Origin: Sclerotiophoma versabilis
Taxonomy: Eukaryota; Ascomycota; Dothideomycetes; Pleosporales; Didymellaceae
Direction of reading: 5' to 3'
NCBI GenBank assembly: GCA_012274445.1
Contig: JAAROD010000069.1
Coordinates: forward strand, 868,001 to 932,000
DNA: 64,000 nt
This document shows, piece after piece, positions 21,744 to 31,738 of this stretch. Position 1 is the stretch's first letter; each line of letters begins with the position of its first letter. Made by a program: the position numbers and the translations under genes. The notes under the pieces are model-generated. The model was given only the letters and a program-made list of their open reading frames with translations, was not told the origin of the DNA and did no database searches.

Positions 21744-22912
21744 GAAGAGGACTAAGACGGACGCGTGCAAACGCAAAAAAGCATCGATTGTTCATTTGTT
21801 TGGCGTTGGGTCCCCTGCGTTTTCATCCTGTACTTTCCATTCGTTCAGCACACCATTCACCATCTCTTTCTGCTAAACATGATTCTGCGCATCACGATGT
21901 CACGTCTCTGGGCATTCGTCACGTTACCAAGTATGTTATTTAACTTTCTCATTTGTTACATCTTTCCCCCCAGGACTGCTGTATCTAGGAGCGTTGTTTC
22001 GTATCATGTCGCGCATTCACCGAGGATAGGGCGTTCTTGATAGCGTTTCGTTTGTTACGAGGAGTCCGGCTTTATATAGATACCATTTGGTAGTATGGAA
22101 TTTGTTCGCAATCAGAACCTGTTAGGCACTTTCTCTTTTGAGCTTCTCACCGGTGACGGATCTTTCATCATGTGGAGGTGATGTGCTGTGCTGCGGTACT
22201 CGTTTTGCGTTCTCGGCAGAAGTGAGAGCTTGCTGAGCATGTGGCCATGTTGTGATGTTGCTAAGTGATGCGTTTCCTTCCTTCCAGAAGCGATCTTTTC
22301 GTTTCCCTGCCTCGAATCGTTTCCCTGCCTCGAATACACTGAAAGCGGTTTTCTCATCCTACTCTACCCCCGCACGGCCCGTCCAACCAAACAGACCGGT
22401 ATGAACAAATCACATATCTGAAACAGAGTCGGCACCTATTGCTCTGTAGCAGCGATCTTCGCGAACACCTTGCAGAGCATGCTTATCTCCTACAGCAGAG
22501 TTATACAGGCTCTTAACGAGAGATGACCAACTCTGACTACCAATCTCTTTCCATGTATAAGCAAAAGTTAAAACACAATGTGATCTTTCTCATTATTTTC
22601 CAACTCGCAAGATAACAGAGTACATTCCGCGTTTTTGAATGCCGCTACTGCACGGCCGCTGTTAGCTTTCACATCATACAAGTCCAACTTCCTATCCTTC
22701 CTCCCTTGGCATCTTCTACCACGGTTTCTTGACTGGATGCACGTTCCCTGCAGCTTTATGGTTGTCGTTACCTTTCTTTAATCGTTGATGATATACTCTA
22801 CTAGCTCTTTCTCTCTCACTGCAGGGGCTTTCGCGCACCACGTGTTGTATGCTGCAAGATGGATTCGTTTGAAGACGGTCGCATATTTTCTGACGCTTCT
22901 GACGGCAGCCTC
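21744..22912. other. gene-poor region
   Basis: No supported gene. A tandem pair of cgtttccctgcctcgaat units lies near 22301-22337. The sequence is mixed and somewhat T-rich. Confidence 0.4.
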
Positions 22913-23194
22913 TCAATTAGGATTATACGAATTCGTTCCTTTTTTTTTTTTTTTAGGTCTTGCTTGGTCCATGATGTTTGTATAGGTTCTGAGTACGGCC
23001 CCGGTAGTGACATCCCTGATCTGCAGGGGGTGGTTTGACATCTCAGTGTTGAGAGCATCGAGCATGGTGGATATGCGCTCTTTCTGTTTCTTGAAGATGT
23101 CGCGTACGTGCTTGTCTGTCAGGTAGAATTGTGAACCATGGGGAAGAGGGAGGTTTTCGATGAGTTTGTTTTGTTTCGCTTTGGTGGGATCCAT
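22913..23194 (-). CDS. small hypothetical ORF with poly-lysine tail
   Basis: About 93 codons from an ATG (MDPTKAKQN) on the minus strand. It has a helical, charged middle (HVRDIFKKQKERISTMLDAL). The reading frame then runs through a 15-bp T run (22940-22954 on the plus strand), which gives a Lys run. No family recognised. It may be a gene fragment. Confidence 0.25.
   Translation of the reverse strand: MDPTKAKQNKLIENLPLPHGSQFYLTDKHVRDIFKKQKERISTMLDALNTEMSNHPLQIRDVTTGAVLRTYTNIMDQARPKKKKKGTNSYNPN
22940..22954 (+). repeat. poly-T run
   Basis: Fifteen consecutive T residues. On the minus strand they form the lysine run of the small ORF at 22913-23194. Confidence 0.8.
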
Positions 23195-23254
23195 TGTGCT
23201 CTCGCTGAACACTACTGCTAATTCAGCATACTGTGGTCTCGTGCATGCGAGCAA

Positions 23255-24279
23255 GTGTCAGATATACAGTATGATGATGAGTCCTCGAATAGCTGCTTTT
23301 TGTAAGTTATAATGCTCAAGAACTAGCAAACGACGCCTTACGTCTGCTTTGATTGGAGCGTTTACATTCTTTTGTGAAGTGCAAGCATCTCCTTCGTGCG
23401 GTTAGTGTACAAAGGGTATGCATTAGCTGTATGTTTCCAGACTGTCAGAGTCTTGTTACCCGAGGCTGTGAGTGTGAATTTATCTACAGTGCCTTGGTCT
23501 TACTTGGTGTTAAACAGCAATCTTCCCACATTCAATGTCTGGACTCAGATGTCATTCCAGCCCTCAATCCAGTATGTGCAGAAATCAACTTTTTACAAGC
23601 GCCTGCGCTGTCCGCCATACCTGGATCAGGGTGATCAAAAATTCAGCTGCCAGCTCTGTTGAGGTTACGGAAAAAGTCTGTCACAATCTGCCACTCCATT
23701 CTATGTTCGCTCTCGCACTTCTGGGCAGTGTCCTGGAGCATCTTAGCGCCCATTTGTAGTTACAGTAATCGTTTTGTTCCACGAAACCATACCCTTCGAT
23801 CTTTTTCTATCATGATCTAGTACACGTGGCAATGGAATCGTGTCTTTGCTTACATCAAGCTCATCAACCGAGAGAACCCTTCCTGCTTTTAAGAAAAACT
23901 CAGTGTAACCCGCTTCTTTACATGGATTTCTATCTTTGTTTCCCCGCTTCGACACGATCGCGCGAGGGCTACGTTCGCTGTACACATTCCAATCTCGCCT
24001 GGGTAGCCCGTCACCACCACTTTTTCCAGGGCTCCGGATATTGCAGGATGAGGTAGCGGCGCATTATGCCCCAGATAGTGTCTTCATGCCTGAAGAACAA
24101 GCGGCTAAGGTCGAAGATGAAGCTGAAGTTTTCGATTTAAATGGCAAGCTTGTTTTGGCGATTGGTACTTGAAACTCGGAGAATATCGCTGAAGGGAACT
24201 GCTGGGGCAAAGTTATGATCAGTTATACTTCCATGCACGGGCAAGCTTCCTGTGCCTGTGCTGTTGTGTAGTCCCATGA
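23255..24279. other. gene-poor region with coding-like scraps
   Basis: No complete gene. A frame ending near 24172 reads like real protein (LRILQDEVAAHYAPD, then an acidic EDEAEVFDLNGK) but has no clear start or partner exon. It may be a decayed gene fragment. Confidence 0.3.
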
Positions 24280-26256
24280 ATGGACTCCGAGCCAATTGCG
24301 CCGCACCCTCCAGCCCTCTTCTCAACGTTCCCATATTGGGTCAAGTCCCTGAACAACAACTTTACACCTGCACCCTTCTCCAACATGATTCTTCTTCCGC
24401 CAGAACTTATTGATTGCATAAGCGTCTACTCAACGATTACAGAACTCAAGCGGACACTCACTGTTTCCAGTGGGTTTCAGTATGCCACGGGGCGAGTCGC
24501 TGGCGCTTACAACGAAAATTGCCTCACTCAGAGTAATCCCGAAAGTTTTCTCTAGCTGTATAAGGGTCGCCGCTTTGGTTACCTGCGCTGCGTACATTTC
24601 AGAATGACGTTACCTCACTACGGAAAGTCAGTGCAAGAATGGCTTGCGGTCATGAGGGGTCTGGACTGAGTTGAGCCAGATTATGAGAAGGAGTACGATC
24701 TTATGATGCAAAGAGAAGAAGCAGAATCAAAAATCAACGCGACCGAGGGCCAAGTGACTGACGAAGAACTGCTTTAAGACGCCGCAACCGATGCGAACAA
24801 TGCATCAGAGCCTCGCACAAGCTGGGATTCCGATAGGTAAGGAGAGAATGAGTACGAAGCGTACCAAGCAAGTCCACACCGATGTCATGAATCTGCTGAG
24901 GAGCTGCGAGAAAACGACAGGTTCTTTACAGAACAAATCCACTTTCTTTTCAATGCCTTACAAGTTTTAGAAGTCAGAATTGAAACCGACAGTTTTTAAT
25001 TTACCATCTATGTACCAGAATGAGAGAACTGTGGCTGTCTTTATTGCAGATTTTCGAGCTGGCGGTTACATTTGCTGTCGCCGGATGTTCTGCCGGAGCT
25101 GTCGTCTGTCAAGACTTTGATAGTCAAGCCAATCGATCAATATATCGATCCCTTGGATAACTACCCAATACCTGAAGAACAAGACAAATCAATATCGAGA
25201 CTTGATCTCCGTGTGCCTGGCGACCTGGCTGTCAAGCTGCCTCAGCCCAGATTCCTTGCGTGAGAACTCGGGTATCACGAATGGGCAAGCAATGTTACTG
25301 CAACAACACACAATTACTACTATGATAATGCTCGGCGATCATATAGCCGCAATCTCCCAGGTCCAAGACGGGACACGTGACATGACTTTGCTCAGCTTCT
25401 GTCGATCGTTACCCTACCTACAACCCTCACACGCGTGCAACTCAACTTCCTCACACCGATAGAGCAATCACTTACGGTCAATCAAAACGAACTGCTTCCA
25501 GACCCTGCAGACTTACAAATATACGATCCATTCAGTTCCAGTTTAAGAATGTTTTCCAGCAGTCTGCGACGCATGGACTTAAGAGGCGTCTTCGATACAA
25601 CTTTATTCTAGCCACTCGATAGCCCTACACGTTCATGACCGTTGTTGGAGAGTTTGAGTGTCTGTTTCCCCCTTTCGACACCTTCAGGTCGCTGGTACTT
25701 TCATGGACCTTAGAGTGAAAGGCGGGATGACACCGGAGTACCGATCACAGAAGTTTCACACCCGCTAATGGAGAACACAGCCGAGGACAATGCTGTAGAC
25801 GACTATATCGAAGACAACTGTCCAAGGAGAGAATCTTACGCGCAATTAAAGTTCCGCGTAATACCGGACGACAAAATGATTGTGCCGTTCTTGACTGCAT
25901 TCGCCAGAGCTGCGACTCACATACAAAAGTTTCGGGAAGTAGTGTTCTGGACTTAACTATCTTTCGATGTTTACGATTTGAACAAAGCGTATGTTCCAGG
26001 ATATAAGTGCAATGGACGTACCTTCTGTTCCTCGCGCTGGGGTGTTGCGTATGTTGCTTCGGGTGCCACTACGCTCCATGACCGAGTCCTCTCAGATCGG
26101 CAGACATTCGACGTGCGAGATTTACCGTGGCAAACGAACGGCTGACGGCCGGACGACACATTTCATCGTCTGTTTCATCGTGTAGGCGATCCTGGTACGG
26201 AAGTCGATGAGCGCTGGATCCACGGATTCTTACAATCAACTAGCAGCCGCTGGTGA
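24280..26256 (+). pseudogene. F-box-type protein pseudogene with 13 internal stops in one frame
   Basis: One frame can be read for 1.98 kb with stops at 24553, 24667, 24775, 24838, 24997, 25021, 25261, 25378, 25609, 25636, 25711, 25954, 26143 and 26254, and no net frameshift. Between stops the translation is clearly protein-like: ILLPPELIDCI near 24390 resembles an F-box start, and FRVIPDDKMIVPFLTAFARAA near 25850 resembles the C-terminal half of fungal F-box family proteins, which usually act as SCF ubiquitin-ligase adaptors or are of unknown role. Seven of the fourteen stops are TGA. Decay by point mutation without indels fits C-to-T mutation (RIP or methylation) better than random drift. 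The identification as F-box family is moderately sure; its non-function is highly likely. Confidence 0.7.
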
Positions 26257-26514
26257 GTACACAGAGCGTTGGCACAGAATCATATTCGCTTGTGGCTCTT
26301 CGTGGCTGATAACAGGTGCTTGAAAAACAACAGTCAGTGCGCAAAGTCACAGGGCTTTTTTCGGCCTTCACATCCACCCAGCATCTATATATCATCAACA
26401 ATAATCTTCCCTGCTCCTCAAATAGTATACGATACTTTTTTTGCACACACTGCATCTCATACAGCTCTCGTATCCGTTTCCTTCACTGAACCTTGAAATC
26501 CCAATCTCAACACC

Positions 26515-27108
26515 ATGTCGCCACGAGCACTTCTAATCGCAGGTTTCGTAGTCATACCAGTCTTCATTGGCGTTTTACTCGCGTATGTCGGCTACCGGCG
26601 GCTGTGCACTTACCGTACCCAACAGCAAGCCCAGCATCACAACTGGCACTGTCGAAACGTTGGGGATATAGAATTGGTACCTATCGGAGCTAAGAGTGAT
26701 ACTGAACAAGCGGTGACGCGCGGTCAATGGCCATGCACGCTACAAGACAGCAAACGTGCGAGCCGAGGTAAGCTTGGTATCTACAATTCGTTTATATCCA
26801 GATCAGGCATCGCAGTGCAGTGCCCAGACTCAGTCCGTACTTCCCTCGGTCACGGCCGAGTGGACAAAGAGATGCCTGCTCCTACTCGAACGAAGACGAC
26901 AGTATACAGTGAAAAGTCAGACGGCTTCCCATGGCACAATGGAAGTTGTGGCAGTAGTGATCCTGCGCGCGAAATTTGGCACAGGATCGAGGCACGAGAA
27001 AGTGTTAAGGATAAGCAGACAGATGATGACCACAGAAAGAGCGATCCAAGAGAGTACACTGCTGTCAAGTCTTTACCTGAGCGTACGCTTCATGATGTCA
27101 AGAAATGA
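26515..27108 (+). CDS. small single-pass membrane protein, function unknown
   Basis: 197 residues, starting in strong context (caccATGtcg). Residues about 5-26 (ALLIAGFVVIPVFIGVLLAYVG) form one membrane segment or signal anchor, followed by YRR and a long hydrophilic, charged tail (REIWHRIEARESVKDKQTDDD). No known domain. A gtaagc at 26767 with a later cgcag could be an alternative intron, but the unspliced frame stays open and looks coding, so no splicing is assumed. No functional link to neighbours is visible. Confidence 0.5.
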   Translation: MSPRALLIAGFVVIPVFIGVLLAYVGYRRLCTYRTQQQAQHHNWHCRNVGDIELVPIGAKSDTEQAVTRGQWPCTLQDSKRASRGKLGIYNSFISRSGIAVQCPDSVRTSLGHGRVDKEMPAPTRTKTTVYSEKSDGFPWHNGSCGSSDPAREIWHRIEARESVKDKQTDDDHRKSDPREYTAVKSLPERTLHDVKK

Positions 27109-27336
27109 CCGCTCAGCAATACTATCACAACGCCACGGTCAGTGGACGCAAAGGAAGGGTTCAGAGTTGACAAGGTTGCGAAACAGTATGCGGATGTTGC
27201 TGAGAGACTACATCCAAAGCCCGAACTTCAAGAGTAAGAAATGTGGCGATAAAATCACCTACCCACTCCAGCTGCGTTTGACTTCTCACGCATGCTCCGC
27301 ATCATCCTGCGGGCATGATACCAATCCCCCTTCTCT

Positions 27337-27968
27337 TCATCCGTCCAACGCCGCGTTAGCAAGCGCATCTGCCTCCCTGTTCATACTCCGTTCAACATGC
27401 CAAAACTGCACCTCAATCCCGCCGTCATCGCCAAACTCCATCTCATCCAACATCTCATGCAATGCCTTCAATCTTTCGTAATGCGCCACTATCTTTCCCT
27501 TCGATCCGATGCCGCCATTCTCAATCCAACCTTCGACATGCAACGCCATAGCATCAACCAAGTACGCAGAGTCAGTTACAATCACGACATGCTGAAGTCT
27601 GAAATCCTCGGCGCATGGGCCGCCGCAAGCGCCTCGATCTCAGCACGCGTGCTAGTCTGCGGCAATCCACTCGGCAGCACACCCTTGGCATTGTGCGGTG
27701 ACCCGGGACCAAAGTAGATTCCATACGAGGCGCGCGCATTTGGCGTGCCATTGCCACGACACGCGCCGTCGATATATACTACGAGACTGAGTTCGTCTCG
27801 TGTGATTGGTATGTTTGGATGCGCGGATTTGAAGCGCAGCTGCGAGACGTGCTTTTCCTGGTTGTTGACTACAAGATCCTCGGGGGGGATGCGAAAGCGG
27901 CCGGGATCATCAGAGGGGATGAATAGCCGTCTAGCTTCCTCGCTATTGTCGTTGTATGTGAAGCCCAT
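27337..27968 (-). pseudogene. ribonuclease H-like protein with a one-base frameshift
   Basis: Starts at ATG 27968 (MGFTYNDNSEEARRL). The RNase H fold is plain: LSLVVYIDGACRGNG (first Asp), TSTRAEIEALAAA (Glu), then, in the next frame, QHVVIVTDSAYLVDAM (Asp) and MNREADALANAAL (last Asp), so all four DEDD residues exist. The two frames meet near 27610-27620 with no GT donor between them, so splicing cannot join them. The pattern fits loss of one base just after the AAAH codons. As written the protein would end about 10 residues later, before the third catalytic Asp. RNase H-type enzymes cut RNA in RNA-DNA hybrids. This is either a young pseudogene or a sequence error. Confidence 0.75.
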
Positions 27969-29385
27969 GGTTGTGGGGTGGGTGTTTGATGGAGCGGAGT
28001 TGTGGGTGAAAGGTGGTGTGGAAGACTGGTAGTCGTGGTCTTACTGTGTTCATGCGGGTAACACCGGGATTCGCGCAACGCCCGCAATTTACAGTTGAAG
28101 TCGTACTTTAATTAACAGGGTTAGACAAAATGCTATAAGGGCAGTGTTCATATTTGCTATATACTTGAATAAATGTGATTAATCAATTAAGTTAACAATA
28201 CTAATCATACTGAGCACTGATCAAACTGATCAATAATAACACAGAGCATTGCTCACGTCACGTGACCGTCTGCGATATATAGCTGAGTACTGACATTGAT
28301 TTCTTTGCTCGTAATTGTCCCTTGTCAAGTGGGGTCGCTGTGCTGTACTGGCCGTAATGAATGACAAAGGGAACCAGCTGTTCGGGTTTGTAACAAAAGA
28401 TATGGTTTATAAAACCATAAAGTTTACTTGTGGAAGCCTCCAACATTCGTAGAGTAATACTCTTTTGAAGTCACACCACCCAATTACTTGAAATAGTAAA
28501 GCGCAGGCGTTGCGCGCACAGACACGGTACGGCGTCCCCACTCCATTCACTCTCCCTTCTCTACAAACGACGCTTACCAACTCTCGCCAGCACCTGAACT
28601 TCGGGATCTTTGCTTTCAAGAATACACTACTACACATACGATCGCCCGTATTGACTATGATGTTATTCAAACCAGAGCAAGCGAATTTCTTTGTGCATCA
28701 TCGATCCATCCATCCCGAGCAACAACTCACAAGCAAGCCCGAACATGCTCCAGCAGCCTTACCTCTACACCTCGCATTAAACACGCACCCAACCTCAGAC
28801 GCAATCCATCCCCAGCTTTCCCACATTGTGCATCTCGAAAATGATGTCACGCCCTTCGTACGACTACGTATGGATCTCGCCGAACCCACGGCGTAAAGTT
28901 CCGCTAGCCAGATTTAGTAATCATCGATAGGGCGGCAGCCAAGGAAGGAGATCCGCGCTCTTCTGCAATGCAATGTCTGTTCCCGGCGAATGGGGCGTAC
29001 AGGCGCCGGGGTTCCGGTTCGGTAGTATCGTTGCATCGTTGCACAAGATGCCAGAGGGAGACGCATCCTGGGTAGCACTAGTAGGGACGATCCGCTAACG
29101 TCATGGTGGTGAAAACGACCGGATAGCGCCGCGAACGCTAAAGTTTGCGTGTTATGAGGTCACGCTTTACGTATGTCATATGGGGAAAGCTTGAGTCGCT
29201 GTGTGTGGAATTTTGCATTTCAATACCACTATTTTTGTTGGTGCTGATACATACATACATACATACAACGCGTGTGGGTGACTTTGATCTATTGAGTATT
29301 GCTGGCATGTCTATTCCACGGTCGTCGATGAACGAGGATAAAGGTTTGCATTTGAACACTGCGGGTCTTTTTCTTTGACTGATGG
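27969..29385. other. intergenic region, AT-rich at 28.08-28.26 kb
   Basis: No supported gene. 28090-28255 is AT-rich with TTAATTAA-like words. A 10-bp palindrome gtcacgtgac sits at about 28257-28266. Small frames at 28510-28896 are unconvincing. An ATAC microsatellite lies at 29247-29266. Confidence 0.4.
29247..29266 (+). repeat. ATAC microsatellite
   Basis: Five perfect ATAC units upstream of the MFS transporter gene. Confidence 0.9.
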
Positions 29386-31166
29386 ATGGCAACAGAGTCC
29401 ACCTCGCAGGATGGCACTCAATATCGTCCCAGCGTCTCAGGACGCCAGCCGGAGATGCGTATGGTGAACGGTAAAGAAGTAGAGATCCACACGTGGGATG
29501 GTCCAGACGACAAGGACAACCCGTATGTTCAGCCTTGAGACTGTGGGATTTCCATCTAATCACTTCGATAGCTTCAATTGGTCGCCGACGTACAAATGGG
29601 TCCTCACAGTCACAGTGTGCTTTGTCTCGATCTTAACAGGTCTGCCTGCTGGGTCATACGGCTCCGGTAATGACTGGATGGCACCACTGTGGAATGTCCA
29701 AAACGATCCGTTTCCGAATCTTTACTGGGCTACCACGACCTGGAATATGGGCGCTGCCTTGTTTCCACTCCTTTTCGTCCCACTGACAGAAAATACGGGT
29801 CGCATGCCCGGCTACTTCGTACGCTTCTCCCGTACCGAATCTAGCTCGCCTCACTGATGATAAATAGATTGGGTACATGGTTTTCGAACTCTTCCTCTTC
29901 GGCTCTGCCTTCGCCGATAACTTCGCTACTATCGCGGTCACTCGTTTCTTCGGCGGCGGTGCGTCTTCCGTGGCGATTAATATCGTCGGAGGCAGCATCA
30001 GCGACATCTGGAAGGGCGATAAGGCGCGCAGCTTGCCCATGTCACTGTTCGGGTTCACCAGCGTGGCGGGCATTGCACTTGGTCCATTTGTTGGCAGTGC
30101 GATAGTGCAGATTCGCAAGCCAAGTGTCGGGCTTGAGTCGCCGTGGCGATGGTAAGTTTTATGATTCAATCTGAAAACGGAAGCAATTAAGACTGACGAT
30201 GATAGGATCTACTACATTCAAATCATATACAACGCCGCCCTGATTCCTGTCTTCTGGCTCATCCTGCGCGAAACGCGCGGCGACGTGATCCTCAAGAAGC
30301 GCGCGCAGAAACTGCGCAAGCAAACCGGTCGAGAAATCTATGCCGAGTCTGAGGTGGACAAACCATCAGTTGTCTCATTGCTGAAGGTATCCTTTATGCG
30401 TCCGACCAAGATGCTTACTACTGAGCCTGTTGTGATCTTCTTTACTTTGTGGATATCGTTCGCCTGGGGCATCCTCTTCCTGTTCTTCAGCTCCGTAGTG
30501 CAGACCTTTGGCGACTCGTACGGCTTCGGGACCTTCCAGACTGGGCTTGTGCAGCTCGCCATCACTGTGGGCGCTGTCATTGGCACGCTGATAAACCCTT
30601 TGCAGGACTGGCTGTACCTGCGCACTGCGAGCAAGAACAATGAAAGGCCAGGCAAACCCATTCCTGAGGCGAGATTGTATACCAGCATCCCCGGATCTCT
30701 ACTCTTTACAGCGGGGTTGTTCATCTATGGATGGACGTGCAGACCAAGTGTCCATTGGATCGTGCCGGCCATTGGTGTTGCGATTGTCGGTGTGGGCATC
30801 TACTCCATCTACATGGGCGTGGTGAACTACCTCACAGACGCGTACGAGAAGTATGCTGCGTCCGCGCTTTCAGCTGCGTCACTTGGTCGCAACATTTTTG
30901 GCGCCTTCTTGCCACTCGCTTCTGGTCAATTGTTCTCGACTCTTGGGTTTGGCTGGGCGGGCAGCTTGTTGGGCTTTGTTGGGCTGGCACTGAGTGTTGT
31001 GCCTGTTGTGCTGCTATTCAAGGGCAGGGAGATCAGGGCAAGGAGTCCGTTTATGTTGGACAGTACATTTGACAGCGATGAGGGCGAGGGAAGGAAGAAC
31101 AGCTATAGCAAAAAGGGGCAAGGCAGGAGTGCCGGGGGGCCGACTGGGGGAGAGAACGAGGTGTAG
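29386..31166 (+). CDS. DHA1-type MFS transporter
   Basis: Four exons: 29386-29522, 29572-29818, 29868-30151 and 30206-31166, with introns of 49, 49 and 54 bp carrying usual branch points, giving 542 residues. The start MATESTSQDG gives a short hydrophilic N-terminus before the first membrane segment (KWVLTVTVCFVSILTGLPAG). Typical drug:H+ antiporter-1 features are the NTGRMPGY loop after TM2, VTRFFGGGASSVAINIVGGSISDIW in TM4-5, and PWRWIYYIQIIYNAALI before the conserved LRETRGDVIL loop. Twelve membrane segments can be traced. The tail is charged. This group exports drugs, polyamines or toxic metabolites at the plasma membrane. The substrate cannot be told, and no biosynthetic cluster surrounds it. 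Confidence 0.88.
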
Positions 31167-31738
31167 ATTTGGAAGCGTTCGAAAATATACAATCGTTGGT
31201 CAGGGACCTAACTCTGATGTGGGCTTCAGATCTCAAGCTTGTACGTGGCGATATATGATGATAGCGTTGTGAGATGCCGCCTGCCGAGGAGCTGATGGCA
31301 TCGTACAGCCAGGTCGAGAACAACACTGGGCCGAGACAAGAGACGAAGGTGCGATGGTGTTTCACGGCTGTCGCCAGAGTTTCGCGTGCTCATGTGACCC
31401 AGAAGGCAAAGCTCGAAGCGTGCCGCGCGAGAGAAGGTCACAGAAGGCGACAGAGCAGGGGTTACAAAGCCGAGGCATTCAGCCGACGTTCTGCCAGGCC
31501 GGCGATTGCGTCGGAGCTTGGACAATTGATGATGTCGAGATTGAGGACGAGCCGTTCGTAGCGCCACGCCCTCGCAACACCACAGACACGACTCTGCACG
31601 CCTTCTTGGCTGCATCCCCCCTCAAGTCTCGCGCGGACAGATTCACCGGGCGCGTGCATTTCCTCCCAGTTCCCCTCCCCTCCCACCTCCCACCTTCCCA
31701 TCGCAGCGGCTCCGAGGTCGCTCTTGCCCCAGCATATC
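31167..31738. other. MFS-Lon intergenic region
   Basis: 572 bp with no supported gene. The last 100 bp are C-rich and probably the Lon promoter or leader. Confidence 0.4.

Noticed and set aside
28510..28896. 128-codon plus-strand frame
   Set aside because: His/Pro/Leu-rich, no domain, no convincing promoter or splice partners; composition-driven.
29386..31166. MFS gene as part of a secondary-metabolite cluster
   Set aside because: Neighbours are an RNase H relic and Lon; no synthase, P450 or pathway regulator is nearby.
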